Source: Treponema sp.
GTDB lineage: Bacteria; Spirochaetota; Spirochaetia; Treponematales; Treponemataceae
Direction: 5' to 3'
Length of the DNA stretch: 34,298 nt
Assembly (NCBI GenBank): GCA_016287815.1
Contig: JAEEWW010000017.1
Span: 1 to 34,298 of the forward strand
Part shown: piece after piece, positions 14,074 to 22,229 of the stretch
Layout of the letters: each line of letters starts with the position of its first letter
How positions within the stretch are numbered: position 1 is the stretch's first letter
Position numbers and translations under genes: made by a program
Notes under the pieces: generated by a model
Seen by the model: only the letters and a program-made list of their open reading frames with translations
Told to the model about the DNA's origin: nothing
Database searches by the model: none

Positions 14074-16425
14074 ATGAAATTCGTAAAATTTGCAATTCTT
14101 TGTGTTCTATTTTCAACTTTAAATTTGTCATGCCAGACGCCTGCGAAGCCTCTTTATGAAATTTCTGAAGTTAAAAATAATAATGAAAAAGTAAATAATG
14201 TTATTCAGAATCAGGTTTATAGCATTATTGTTGGAAACGATTCAGGTTTATATAAGGTTTATGGAAAAGATTCAATTATTCCATTATGGACAGAAGGCAA
14301 AGTTAAGCAGATTGTAAAAACTCAAACTGTTTCTGCTGAAGGTGAAAAACTGGAAAACTGGTACTTTGTTACTTCTAAGGGAATCCTTTATTCTTCTGAT
14401 TTAAAGAATTTTGAATATAGAAATAACGGAATTCCATTTTTAGTTTTAAACGAATGGGATGGAAAAGAAAATCATTTTGTTGAACAGGTAGAAGATATAA
14501 AAGATTTAGCATTTAATCCGTTGAAGCCACAAATTTTAGTTACAGCTACCAAGAATAGTGTTTTTATAAGTTATGACGGTGGATTAAGCTGGAATTCTTT
14601 AGGAAGCATGAGCAAAGCAACTCCTGGAATAAAAGCTGTAGCTGTTGCTGATATGCCGCGCTATGATTCTGACGGAAATGAAAACGGAACAGAACTTGCC
14701 GTTTTTATGACACACCCGATTTTTGGTTTTTCTTATATACTGCCGGATCGGAATAAAGCAGTTTGGAATGATGTTTCTGCCGGATTTAAAATGCTTCCAT
14801 CTATGAGTTATCCTGATGAAATATCAGATATTCTTCCTGTTATAAAAACAGACATAAACGGAAAAACAAATGTTGAATTATTTGTTTCTCAGACATTTAT
14901 ACCGAATATTTATAGATTTGACTGGAAAGAAAAAAAAGGACAATTAATTTATAGCGGAAAAGAACCTGCACAGACTATAGATTCTCTGGCTTTTGCAGGT
15001 GATACACTGGTTGCTGTAAAAACAAATGAAATCTTAGGATTTTCGGTAAAGTCTGTGCAGGTTGATAAAGTTGCGGTTTTTTCCGAAGCAAACGCAGTGC
15101 AAAAAAGTTCTTTACAGAACGAAATTCAGGCAGAAATTTGTAATCTTGAAAAAGTAACTGAATGGGAAGAAAAATTTGAAGCAATTGGTACAAGAATAAA
15201 TACAGCCTGTATTCCGCAGGAAATAAGCGGATTTGACAAAGAGCTTGTATTAAATGAACTTTGGCTTTTATCGCCTGAAAAAGTTGGCAGCCGATATAAA
15301 GAGCAGGTTCTTGAAAAAAGAAGTTTGTACATTCCTCCGTATCAGGTTAGAAAACAGCTTGGAGATGAAGGTATAGACAAGTTCATGTCGATTGCAGAAG
15401 AAAATAAATTAAACAGCATTGTAATTGATATGAAAGACGATTATGGCTTTTTGCGCTATAAATCAAAAAATCCGCTTGTTTTGGAAAAAGGTGTAGAAAG
15501 TTCATATTCCGTAGATTTAGATAATTTTGTTTCAAAATTCAAAGAAAAAAATATTTATCTGATAGCACGAATTGTAACTTTCAAAGACCGGAATCTTACA
15601 AAATATGCAAAAGGAAAATATGCAGTTTGGGACAGGGTTTTAAACAAACCTTGGGTCGGCATAAAAGGTTATGAAGATGTAACAGACGAAACAACTGGTG
15701 AAGTTACAGGAAAGAATACATTATATTATGACGAAAACTGGGTAGATCCTTATTCTCCTGAAGTTTGGGAATACAATGTAGAAGTTGCAAAAGAACTCAT
15801 TGGCCGCGGATTTGATGAAATTCAATTTGACTATATCCGTTTTCCTACAGACGGGTATAATTTGAAAAATGCTCAATTCAGGTGGCACAATAACAGAATG
15901 TCTAAAGAATCGGCATTGATGTCTTTTCTTTCTTATGCAAGGAAAAATATAGACGCACCGATTGGAATTGATATTTATGGTGCAAACGGCTGGTATAGAA
16001 GTGGTGCGCGCACAGGACAGGAAGTAGAAATGCTTGCTAACTATGTTGATGTAATTTGCCCAATGTTCTATCCAAGTCATTTTGAACAGAATTTTTTGGA
16101 TTATGAACCGTATGCAGAACGTCCGTATAGAATTTATTTTTACGGAAGTTACAGAAATACAGTAATCGGGCGGAATGAAATAATTGTTCGTCCATGGGTT
16201 CAGGCATTTAAACTTGGCGTAAGATATGACAATAAATATTACGGCAAAGATTATGTGCAGCAGCAAATTTTTGGAATTAGGGATTCTATAAATACAGGAT
16301 ATATGTATTGGAATAATATTGGTAATTATGAGATGATACAGGAAGATATAGGAAATAAACTGTATTCGGGAAAAACAAAGGAATCCAGTCAGGATTTTGA
16401 AAAACCAGTTTTTAAATTACATTGA
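14074..16425 (+). CDS. Lipoprotein with DUF4015 glycosidase-like domain
   Basis: The 783-residue product starts with a lipoprotein-type signal (hydrophobic core then LNLSC, Cys20; Asn at -3 makes it a loose spirochaete-style lipobox). Residues from about 50 to 330 look like a beta-propeller: repeated short strands and at least one Asp-box-like SYDGGLSW. The C-terminal part (about 415-760) matches the DUF4015 putative glycosyl hydrolase (TIM-barrel) domain: LNSIVIDMKDDYGFLRYKS, YLIARIVTFKD, GFDEIQFDYIRFPTDG, IGIDIYGANGWYR and DVICPMFYPSHF. Acidic residues in FDYIRFP and IVIDMKDD are candidate catalytic groups. It is probably envelope-anchored and may act on a polysaccharide; substrate unknown. 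No Shine-Dalgarno site precedes the ATG; GATAAT lies 6 nt before it. Confidence 0.85.
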   Translation: MKFVKFAILCVLFSTLNLSCQTPAKPLYEISEVKNNNEKVNNVIQNQVYSIIVGNDSGLYKVYGKDSIIPLWTEGKVKQIVKTQTVSAEGEKLENWYFVTSKGILYSSDLKNFEYRNNGIPFLVLNEWDGKENHFVEQVEDIKDLAFNPLKPQILVTATKNSVFISYDGGLSWNSLGSMSKATPGIKAVAVADMPRYDSDGNENGTELAVFMTHPIFGFSYILPDRNKAVWNDVSAGFKMLPSMSYPDEISDILPVIKTDINGKTNVELFVSQTFIPNIYRFDWKEKKGQLIYSGKEPAQTIDSLAFAGDTLVAVKTNEILGFSVKSVQVDKVAVFSEANAVQKSSLQNEIQAEICNLEKVTEWEEKFEAIGTRINTACIPQEISGFDKELVLNELWLLSPEKVGSRYKEQVLEKRSLYIPPYQVRKQLGDEGIDKFMSIAEENKLNSIVIDMKDDYGFLRYKSKNPLVLEKGVESSYSVDLDNFVSKFKEKNIYLIARIVTFKDRNLTKYAKGKYAVWDRVLNKPWVGIKGYEDVTDETTGEVTGKNTLYYDENWVDPYSPEVWEYNVEVAKELIGRGFDEIQFDYIRFPTDGYNLKNAQFRWHNNRMSKESALMSFLSYARKNIDAPIGIDIYGANGWYRSGARTGQEVEMLANYVDVICPMFYPSHFEQNFLDYEPYAERPYRIYFYGSYRNTVIGRNEIIVRPWVQAFKLGVRYDNKYYGKDYVQQQIFGIRDSINTGYMYWNNIGNYEMIQEDIGNKLYSGKTKESSQDFEKPVFKLH

Positions 16426-16583
16426 TTAAAGGATAAGAAAAGATTGTACTTTTGCAAAGATTTACATTGATTTTGAAGATTCACAGCATGTTGCAAAGTG
16501 TAAAACTACAAAAAAGCATAAAAAACTGAATTACTGAGCGGAAAATCTTTTAATTTGTGTATATAATTAAAAAGGAAAGACAA

Positions 16584-17909
16584 ATGAAGAAAAAGTTAAG
16601 TATTTTTGCATTCGGATTACTTTTTATTTTTTCAATTTTTGCTCAGGACACTCAGAATATAGAGCACATGCTAAAAGAAAGCACGGAATTGTTTTCTGAA
16701 AAAAAGTATGAAAAATCTGTAAAAAAGATAAATGAAATCCTTGAATACTATGCTGCCCAAGATTTAGAAATCTCTGAAAATGTTACGTTGATGGCAGAGA
16801 CTGTATACAGTCAATGGCTGGATAATCTGCTTTTAAATCAGGATATAAACGGCTATAAACTTCTGCGCGAAATGTTACAGAGACATCCTTTTCAGGTAAG
16901 CGGAAAAATTTACAAGCGGCTTGACCAGATGTATGAACTGGAAAAAGCTGAAATCAATTCCAAGATGGAAAAAGCTTCCGAAAAATACCGCAGTTCACAA
17001 TGGCTTGAATACAATGATATGTTGAAAAACATAAAAATGAAGCAGGATGATTTAATTGCAGTTCTTGATGGAAGAAAAAGCCTTAATGAAATTCTTCAAA
17101 AAGATAAAATTCTGGAAGAATTGAGAATTCAGGATAGAAAACAAAAAGCCCTGAAGGCATTTACATATATCATTATAGGCGGATTTATTGCTTTAATTGG
17201 TGTAATTATAAGAAACATCATCAAACGCAGAAAAACAGAAGAAAAATTTGAAGTTATTATGAATGTAGTTTCATTCATGAATAAACAGGAAAAAGCTACT
17301 TCAAAACAAAAGGGTAAAAGAGAAAAAACAGAACCTCTATTGGATTTAAAACCTTCCGTTCTGCTAGAACTTGAAAAAGAATGCAACGATTTGGGATCAA
17401 AAATAGATTCTTTAACGGGAAGAAAAAATAATTCCAGAAAAGTAAGTGAACTTGTTTATAAAATGGCAAAAAAGCTGAATATCAGCGATGAATCTGCCTT
17501 GATTTTTTTCTGTGCAGGAATGGTTTACGACTGTGGATTTTTAGCAGTAGATAAATCTGTATTTGAAACAGACCATCTTTCTATAAAACAGCGCGAATGG
17601 ATTAGAGACCATGTAAATAACGCTGAAAAATATTTTAATTTTATTCCAAAAGAAATACTGCCGGTTTTTCTGGATGCAGCAGAGTATCATCATGAAAACT
17701 TTGATGGAAGCGGCTACATAAACGGAATGCATGAAAAAGAAATTCCTTTGGTTGCCCGGTTAATTCATACAGCAGAAAGTTATGTAAGTCTTGTAAATAA
17801 ACGCAGTTACAGAGACATAATGGATAAAGAAAAAGCCATTGCAGAATTAAAGCGACGGCCTGGAGTTTATGATCCAAAAACAATTGAAGTTCTTGAAGAA
17901 ATCATATAG
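16584..17909 (+). CDS. Membrane protein with degenerate HD-GYP domain
   Basis: The 441-residue product has a signal peptide or first helix (MKKKLSIFAFGLLFIFSIFA), a helical, probably periplasmic TPR-like region (about 22-180), one transmembrane helix (FTYIIIGGFIALIGVIIRNII, about 190-210), a charged linker, and a cytoplasmic C-terminal domain of HD-GYP type. That domain keeps HHENFDGSGY near residue 369 and an upstream DH. However, the expected HD dyad reads YD (VYDCGF near 315), GYP reads GYI, and the usual VAD metal ligand region reads TAES. Active HD-GYP proteins hydrolyse cyclic-di-GMP; this one may only sense it or have lost activity. AAAAAGGAAAG precedes the ATG at 16584; a GTG at 16557 is less likely. 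mnmE begins 9 bp downstream. Confidence 0.8.
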   Translation: MKKKLSIFAFGLLFIFSIFAQDTQNIEHMLKESTELFSEKKYEKSVKKINEILEYYAAQDLEISENVTLMAETVYSQWLDNLLLNQDINGYKLLREMLQRHPFQVSGKIYKRLDQMYELEKAEINSKMEKASEKYRSSQWLEYNDMLKNIKMKQDDLIAVLDGRKSLNEILQKDKILEELRIQDRKQKALKAFTYIIIGGFIALIGVIIRNIIKRRKTEEKFEVIMNVVSFMNKQEKATSKQKGKREKTEPLLDLKPSVLLELEKECNDLGSKIDSLTGRKNNSRKVSELVYKMAKKLNISDESALIFFCAGMVYDCGFLAVDKSVFETDHLSIKQREWIRDHVNNAEKYFNFIPKEILPVFLDAAEYHHENFDGSGYINGMHEKEIPLVARLIHTAESYVSLVNKRSYRDIMDKEKAIAELKRRPGVYDPKTIEVLEEII

Positions 17910-17918
17910 TTTTTAAAC

Positions 17919-19430
17919 ATGAAAAACAGCTATATACCCGAAGAACCAATTGCAGCTATAGCAACAGCATTAGCTCCTTCTGCACTTGGAATTATTAGAA
18001 CTTCCGGCAAAAACTGTCTGGAACTTATTTCTCATGTATTTTCCCGGCCAAAAGCTCTTTTGCAGGCAGAAGGGAATACAATTGTATATGGCTGGATTGT
18101 CAATCCCGAAGAAAAAGAAAACGGGAAAAATAAAAAAATTGATGAAGTTTTGGTAAGCGTTTTTAAAGCACCTAAAAGTTTTACTGGTGAAGACATGGCA
18201 GAAATCAGCTGCCATGGTGGAACAGCCGTTGTTTCTTCAATTTATAATCTTTTATTAAAACACGGATTTAAAGAAGCACAGCGCGGAGAATATACCTTTC
18301 GTGCATATGTAAATGGAAAAGTTGATTTAACAAAAGCAGAAGCTGTACGAGAAATTATAGAAGGACGTACAAAAACTTCTTGCGGCAGGGCAGCAGGAAG
18401 ACTTGCAGGTTCTGTTTACGAACAGGTTGAAAGTATAAAAAAACTTATAATGGATACAATTGCTGCTATAGAAGTAAGCATAGAGTATCCTGAAGATGAA
18501 GAAACTATAGCTGATGCATTTGACCATTCAAATTTGGTTCAGGCGAAAGAAAGACTTTATGAACTTTACTCTTCCTGGAAAAGCGAAAAACTATATCAGG
18601 ATGGTGCAAGAGTTGTTCTTTGTGGAAAAACAAATGTAGGAAAATCCAGTTTGTTCAATGCTTTATTAAAAGAAGACAGGGCAATTGTTTCGGATATAGA
18701 AGGAACAACACGTGACTGGATAGAAAGCTGGGTAAGTTTTGACGGAGTTCCGGCACGCCTGTTTGATACAGCAGGATTACGAGCCACAAGTGATACAATA
18801 GAACAAAAAGGTGTAGAACGTACAAGAGATATTTCTAAAGAAGCAGATATAGTTTTGTATCTTGCAGATGTTAATAATAAAAACTTTGAAGAAGGAACAA
18901 TTCCAGAAGACGATTTAAAAGAATTTGAAACGTTTAAAGAAATTCCATTGGTTTTTGTCTGGAACAAATGCGACAGGCTCGGTGCAGAAAATAAAGATAC
19001 GCAGTCTGGTGAGTCTGGTGACGATGATTTGTCGAAAAAGAATTCAGACAAAAACGGAAATATAAAAAAGCCGCAGCTTAGCGAAAAAATCGTAGAAAAG
19101 ATACCGTTACTTAAAGAACAGGTTTATATAAGCGCAAAAACCGGCTATGGCATAGAAAATCTTTCTAAGACTGTAAAAGAGATTCTTATAAAGAATTCCG
19201 GCACAGAAAGGGAACAGGCGGGGCTGGGCTCTGCGCGGCAGGAAAAAGCAGTTCACGAAGCATATAATTGTGTAGTACATGCACTTCAAAGTGCGGATGA
19301 AGATTATTCCCTGGATGCGGCGGTTCAGGATTTGGAAGACAGTCTTGATGCTCTTGCAGAAGTGACAGGCGAAGTTACGCCAGATGATATTCTTGAAACA
19401 ATTTTCAATAATTTCTGCGTAGGAAAATAA
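17919..19430 (+). CDS. mnmE: tRNA modification GTPase MnmE
   Basis: With MnmG, MnmE installs the carboxymethylaminomethyl or aminomethyl group on wobble uridine U34 of certain tRNAs. The 503-residue product has the N-terminal formyl-THF-binding domain (IAAIATALAPSALGIIRTSG, later SFTGEDMAEISCHGG), a helical domain, an inserted Ras-like GTPase (G1 GKTNVGKSS near 235, G2 EGTTRD, G3 DTAG, G4 NKCD near 349, G5 SAK near 404), and the C-terminal FCVGK whose Cys is part of the active site. Between G4 and G5 is a Ser/Asp/Lys-rich insertion of about 35 residues that I do not expect in other MnmE. It follows the HD-GYP gene by 9 bp and lacks a clear Shine-Dalgarno site. Confidence 0.97.
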   Translation: MKNSYIPEEPIAAIATALAPSALGIIRTSGKNCLELISHVFSRPKALLQAEGNTIVYGWIVNPEEKENGKNKKIDEVLVSVFKAPKSFTGEDMAEISCHGGTAVVSSIYNLLLKHGFKEAQRGEYTFRAYVNGKVDLTKAEAVREIIEGRTKTSCGRAAGRLAGSVYEQVESIKKLIMDTIAAIEVSIEYPEDEETIADAFDHSNLVQAKERLYELYSSWKSEKLYQDGARVVLCGKTNVGKSSLFNALLKEDRAIVSDIEGTTRDWIESWVSFDGVPARLFDTAGLRATSDTIEQKGVERTRDISKEADIVLYLADVNNKNFEEGTIPEDDLKEFETFKEIPLVFVWNKCDRLGAENKDTQSGESGDDDLSKKNSDKNGNIKKPQLSEKIVEKIPLLKEQVYISAKTGYGIENLSKTVKEILIKNSGTEREQAGLGSARQEKAVHEAYNCVVHALQSADEDYSLDAAVQDLEDSLDALAEVTGEVTPDDILETIFNNFCVGK

Positions 19431-19618
19431 ACAAATAAGCTAAGAGTTAAATGTCTCATTCTAACAAAGCCTAACAAAGCGTAATAATGCTTTAATGCCC
19501 GGTAATGTGTGGTTTGGAATAATCCTGAACCGCCGCATATCTGCGTCATTTTAAAAATTTATAAATGTTCAAAAATGTTCAAAAATAACCAAAAAAGAAA
19601 CAATTTTGATATTTTTAC

Positions 19619-19652
19619 TTGAAAAAACGATAATATGTGTTCATAATATAAT
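19619..19652 (+). promoter_or_regulatory. Candidate promoter of the hydCBA operon
   Basis: TTGAAA at 19619-19624 lies 19 bp before TAATAT (19644-19649), which overlaps a perfect TATAAT at 19647-19652 (22-bp spacing). Neither spacing is ideal, so an activator-dependent promoter is possible. The TATAAT forms the first bases of the palindrome at 19647-19680. Confidence 0.4.
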
Positions 19653-19680
19653 TGTAGTTGTGTTAACTAAAGCAATTATA
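19647..19680. promoter_or_regulatory. Imperfect palindrome, candidate operator of the hydrogenase operon
   Basis: The outer arms TATAATTG (19647-19654) and CAATTATA (19673-19680) are perfect 8-bp inverses. The inner arms TAGTT (19655-19659) and AACTA (19665-19669) also pair, around GTGTT. The element overlaps the -10 hexamer, so a protein bound here would block or shape initiation. It only partly resembles a Rex-type site (TTGTG...GCAA), so the regulator is not named. Confidence 0.5.
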
Positions 19681-19849
19681 AAACTAATTGAAACGGTATA
19701 GATTAGGTGCTTGTAAAAATATGACTATGATATTTAAAAGTGGAGGAATATTAAGTACAGAGTATCTTAAAAACGTTAAAACTTTGTAAGTTTTATATAA
19801 ACTCATAAAATTTTAGATTATCAACAAAGAAATCAATTTAGGGGGAAAC

Positions 19850-20341
19850 ATGAAAAAAGCATTTGATTTCAGTGTTGTGGATAAAATTCTTGAAAAGTAT
19901 CCGCTGCACGAACGTTCTACGATTGCCATTTTGCAGGACATCCAGGAACATTATCACTATCTTCCAGAAGATATATTCCCTTATGTAGCAAAAAAAATTC
20001 ATGTAGGTGTTGCCCGACTTTACGGAGTAGCTACTTTCTATGAAAATTTTTCGCTTGAACCAAAAGGGAAATATGTAATCCGCTGCTGCGATGGAACGGC
20101 CTGCCATGTACGTGGCTCAATTCCAATTCTTAACAAGCTTCGCTCAGAACTTGGATTAAGCGAAACTAAAAAAACAACTGATGACCTCTCTTTTACGGTT
20201 GAAACCGTATCCTGTCTTGGTGCATGCGGTCTTGCGCCGGTACTTACGGTAAACGGCAAGACTTATCCTGCTATGACACCAGAAAAGGCTATGGATTTGC
20301 TCAAAGAATTAAGAGAAGAGCTTAAAAAGGAGGAGGCATAA
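19850..20341 (+). CDS. hydC: [FeFe]-hydrogenase subunit HydC (NuoE-like)
   Basis: The 163-residue product is a NuoE-type thioredoxin-fold [2Fe-2S] protein. Cluster ligands are visible as CDGTAC (Cx4C) and CLGAC (Cx3C), about 40 residues apart; the N-terminal helical part (VDKILEKYPLHERSTIAILQDIQEHYHYLP) is typical. In the trimeric NAD-dependent hydrogenases this subunit passes electrons within the HydABC complex in the cytoplasm. A strong AGGGGG ribosome site precedes the ATG. The gene opens a tight operon hydC-hydB-hydA; only 1 bp separates its stop from the hydB ATG, and GGAGG in its last codons serves hydB. Confidence 0.92.
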   Translation: MKKAFDFSVVDKILEKYPLHERSTIAILQDIQEHYHYLPEDIFPYVAKKIHVGVARLYGVATFYENFSLEPKGKYVIRCCDGTACHVRGSIPILNKLRSELGLSETKKTTDDLSFTVETVSCLGACGLAPVLTVNGKTYPAMTPEKAMDLLKELREELKKEEA

Positions 20342-20342
20342 G

Positions 20343-22226
20343 ATGCATTTAGTTGGATCCAGAGAAGAATTGATTCAGCTTAGAAATGAATGCAAAGCTG
20401 CATTTAAAGCTGAAACAAAAAAAATTCTTGTATGCGGTGGAACTGGCTGTGTTGCAGGCGGTTCACTTGATATTTATGCCCGCCTTCAGGAAATTTTAAA
20501 AAGCAAGCATGTTCCTGTAGAAGTTGAACTTGCAGAAGAACCGCATGAAGATGTTGTCGGAATGAAAAAAAGCGGCTGTCACGGTTTCTGTGAAATGGGA
20601 CCTCTTGTTCGTATTGAACCGCAGGGCTGGCTTTACACAAAAGTTAAATTAGACGATTGTGAAGAAATCATTTCTAAAACAATTCTTAACGGTGAATTTA
20701 TTGAGCGTTTGGGCTATAAGCAGAACGGAGAATTATATAAAAAACAGGAAGAAATTCCTTTCTATAAAAAACAGACTAGAGTTGTACTTGAATCCTGCGG
20801 ACATATCAATGCAGGTTCTTTGCGTGAATACCTTGCTGTAGAAGGTTACACGGCACTTGAAAAATGTCTTTTTGAAATGACTCCTGAAGAAATCATAAAA
20901 GAAGTTTCTGATTCTAATCTTCGCGGAAGAGGCGGCGGAGGCTTCCTTACAGGTAAAAAATGGGCATCCTGTGCAAAGCAGAAAGAAACTCCTAAATATA
21001 TTGTCTGCAACGGCGATGAAGGTGATCCTGGTGCATTTATGGATCGTTCCGTAATGGAAGGTGACCCGCACAGATTAATCGAAGGTATGATTATTGCAGG
21101 TCTTGCAATCGGTTCGCAGCGCGGTTATATCTACGTACGTGCTGAATATCCTCTGGCAGTTGAACGTCTTAAAATGGCAATTGCTCAGGCAGAAGAATAC
21201 GGATTCCTTGGTGACAATATCCTTGGAACAGGTAAAGCTTTCCATATACATATTAACCGCGGTGCCGGAGCTTTCGTATGTGGAGAAGGTTCTGCTTTAA
21301 CGGCTTCCATTGAAGGAAAACGCGGTATGCCGCGTGTAAAACCTCCGCGAACTGTTGAACACGGACTTTTTGATAAGCCTACAAACCTGAATAACGTAGA
21401 AACTTATGCCAATGTTCCAATGATTATAAATAAGGGTGCTGCATGGTATAAGTCTATGGGACCGGAAAACAGTCCTGGAACAAAAGCGTTTGCATTAACC
21501 GGAAAAATCAAGAATACAGGACTTATTGAAGTTCCAATGGGAACAACGCTCCGCGAAGTAATTTTTGACATTGGCGGTGGAATGCGTGAAGGAACAAAAT
21601 TCAAGGCTGTTCAGATTGGCGGTCCTTCCGGTGGCTGTTTGACAGAAAAAGATTTGGATATTCCTCTTGATTTTGATTCTTTGAAAAAAGTTGGAGCAAT
21701 GATTGGTTCCGGCGGTCTTGTTGTAATGGATGACAAAACCTGTATGGTAGAAGTTGCCCGCTTCTTTATGAACTTTACACAGAATGAATCCTGCGGAAAA
21801 TGCGTTCCGTGTCGTGAAGGAACAAAGCGCATGCTTGAAATCCTTACAAGGATTACAGAAGGTAAAGGACAGGATGGCGATATAGAATTACTTGAAGAAC
21901 TTGCAGATACAATTTCCAATACAGCTCTTTGCGGTCTTGGAAAAACTGCGGCTTCTCCTGTAGTTTCAACAATAAAGAACTTCCGCAAGGAATATGAAGC
22001 TCATATTTACGAAAAACGTTGCCCTGCCGGCGAATGTGCAAAGCTTAAACGCTATGTCATTGATGCTGAAAAATGTAAGGGTTGTTCTAAGTGTGCCCGC
22101 AATTGTCCGGTAAAAGCTATTGACGGTGTTGTAAAATCTCCGTTTGTAATCAATCAGGACAAGTGTATTAAGTGTGGCGCATGTGCATCGAACTGTCCGT
22201 TCGGTGCTATCAGACAGGAGGTGTAA
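20343..22226 (+). CDS. hydB: [FeFe]-hydrogenase subunit HydB (NuoF-like NADH/flavin subunit)
   Basis: The 627-residue product is the flavin/NAD(H)-binding subunit. Domains in order: an N-terminal thioredoxin-like [2Fe-2S] domain (CGGTGC and CHGFC); the NuoF core with the NADH-binding LRGRGGGGFLTGKKW and the FMN-region CNGDEGDPGAFMDRS; a SLBB-type segment; a [4Fe-4S] site SCGKCVPCREGTKRM with a fourth Cys in TALCGLG; and a C-terminal ferredoxin domain with two [4Fe-4S] motifs, CKGCSKCARNCP and CIKCGACASNCP. This is the long form found in bifurcating hydrogenases, longer than respiratory NuoF (about 430-450). It is expected to oxidise NADH or reduce NAD in the HydABC complex. Confidence 0.95.
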   Translation: MHLVGSREELIQLRNECKAAFKAETKKILVCGGTGCVAGGSLDIYARLQEILKSKHVPVEVELAEEPHEDVVGMKKSGCHGFCEMGPLVRIEPQGWLYTKVKLDDCEEIISKTILNGEFIERLGYKQNGELYKKQEEIPFYKKQTRVVLESCGHINAGSLREYLAVEGYTALEKCLFEMTPEEIIKEVSDSNLRGRGGGGFLTGKKWASCAKQKETPKYIVCNGDEGDPGAFMDRSVMEGDPHRLIEGMIIAGLAIGSQRGYIYVRAEYPLAVERLKMAIAQAEEYGFLGDNILGTGKAFHIHINRGAGAFVCGEGSALTASIEGKRGMPRVKPPRTVEHGLFDKPTNLNNVETYANVPMIINKGAAWYKSMGPENSPGTKAFALTGKIKNTGLIEVPMGTTLREVIFDIGGGMREGTKFKAVQIGGPSGGCLTEKDLDIPLDFDSLKKVGAMIGSGGLVVMDDKTCMVEVARFFMNFTQNESCGKCVPCREGTKRMLEILTRITEGKGQDGDIELLEELADTISNTALCGLGKTAASPVVSTIKNFRKEYEAHIYEKRCPAGECAKLKRYVIDAEKCKGCSKCARNCPVKAIDGVVKSPFVINQDKCIKCGACASNCPFGAIRQEV

Positions 22227-22229
22227 ATT

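Larger units (their letters stand above)
19431..19849. other. 419-bp non-coding gap before the hydrogenase operon
   Basis: Near mnmE there are short direct repeats (CTAACAAAGC twice at 19460-19480; AAATGTTCAAA twice near 19563-19582) and a weak imperfect hairpin (GGTTTGGA with TCCTGAACC, about 19510-19531) that might terminate mnmE. A promoter-like region and a 34-bp imperfect palindrome follow at 19619-19680. Further on are a 22-codon open frame (ATG 19721 to TAA 19787) without a good ribosome site and a small hairpin AAAACTT-TGT-AAGTTTT (19778-19794). The final element is the AGGGGG ribosome site of hydC. The arrangement suggests a long regulated leader of about 190 nt. Confidence 0.6.

Noticed and set aside
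16440-16460. Sigma-54 promoter (TTGTAC...TTGCA) before the HD-GYP gene
   Set aside because: The essential GG at -24 is missing, and TTGCAA words are frequent in the AT-rich gaps of this window.
19650-19680. Rex operator called outright
   Set aside because: TTGTG and GCAA halves are present but the inner bases do not match the known palindromic consensus well enough.
19850-22226. NuoE/NuoF as part of respiratory complex I
   Set aside because: HydB has the extra N-terminal [2Fe-2S] and C-terminal ferredoxin domains, and a [FeFe]-hydrogenase gene follows directly, so the hydrogenase complex fits better.
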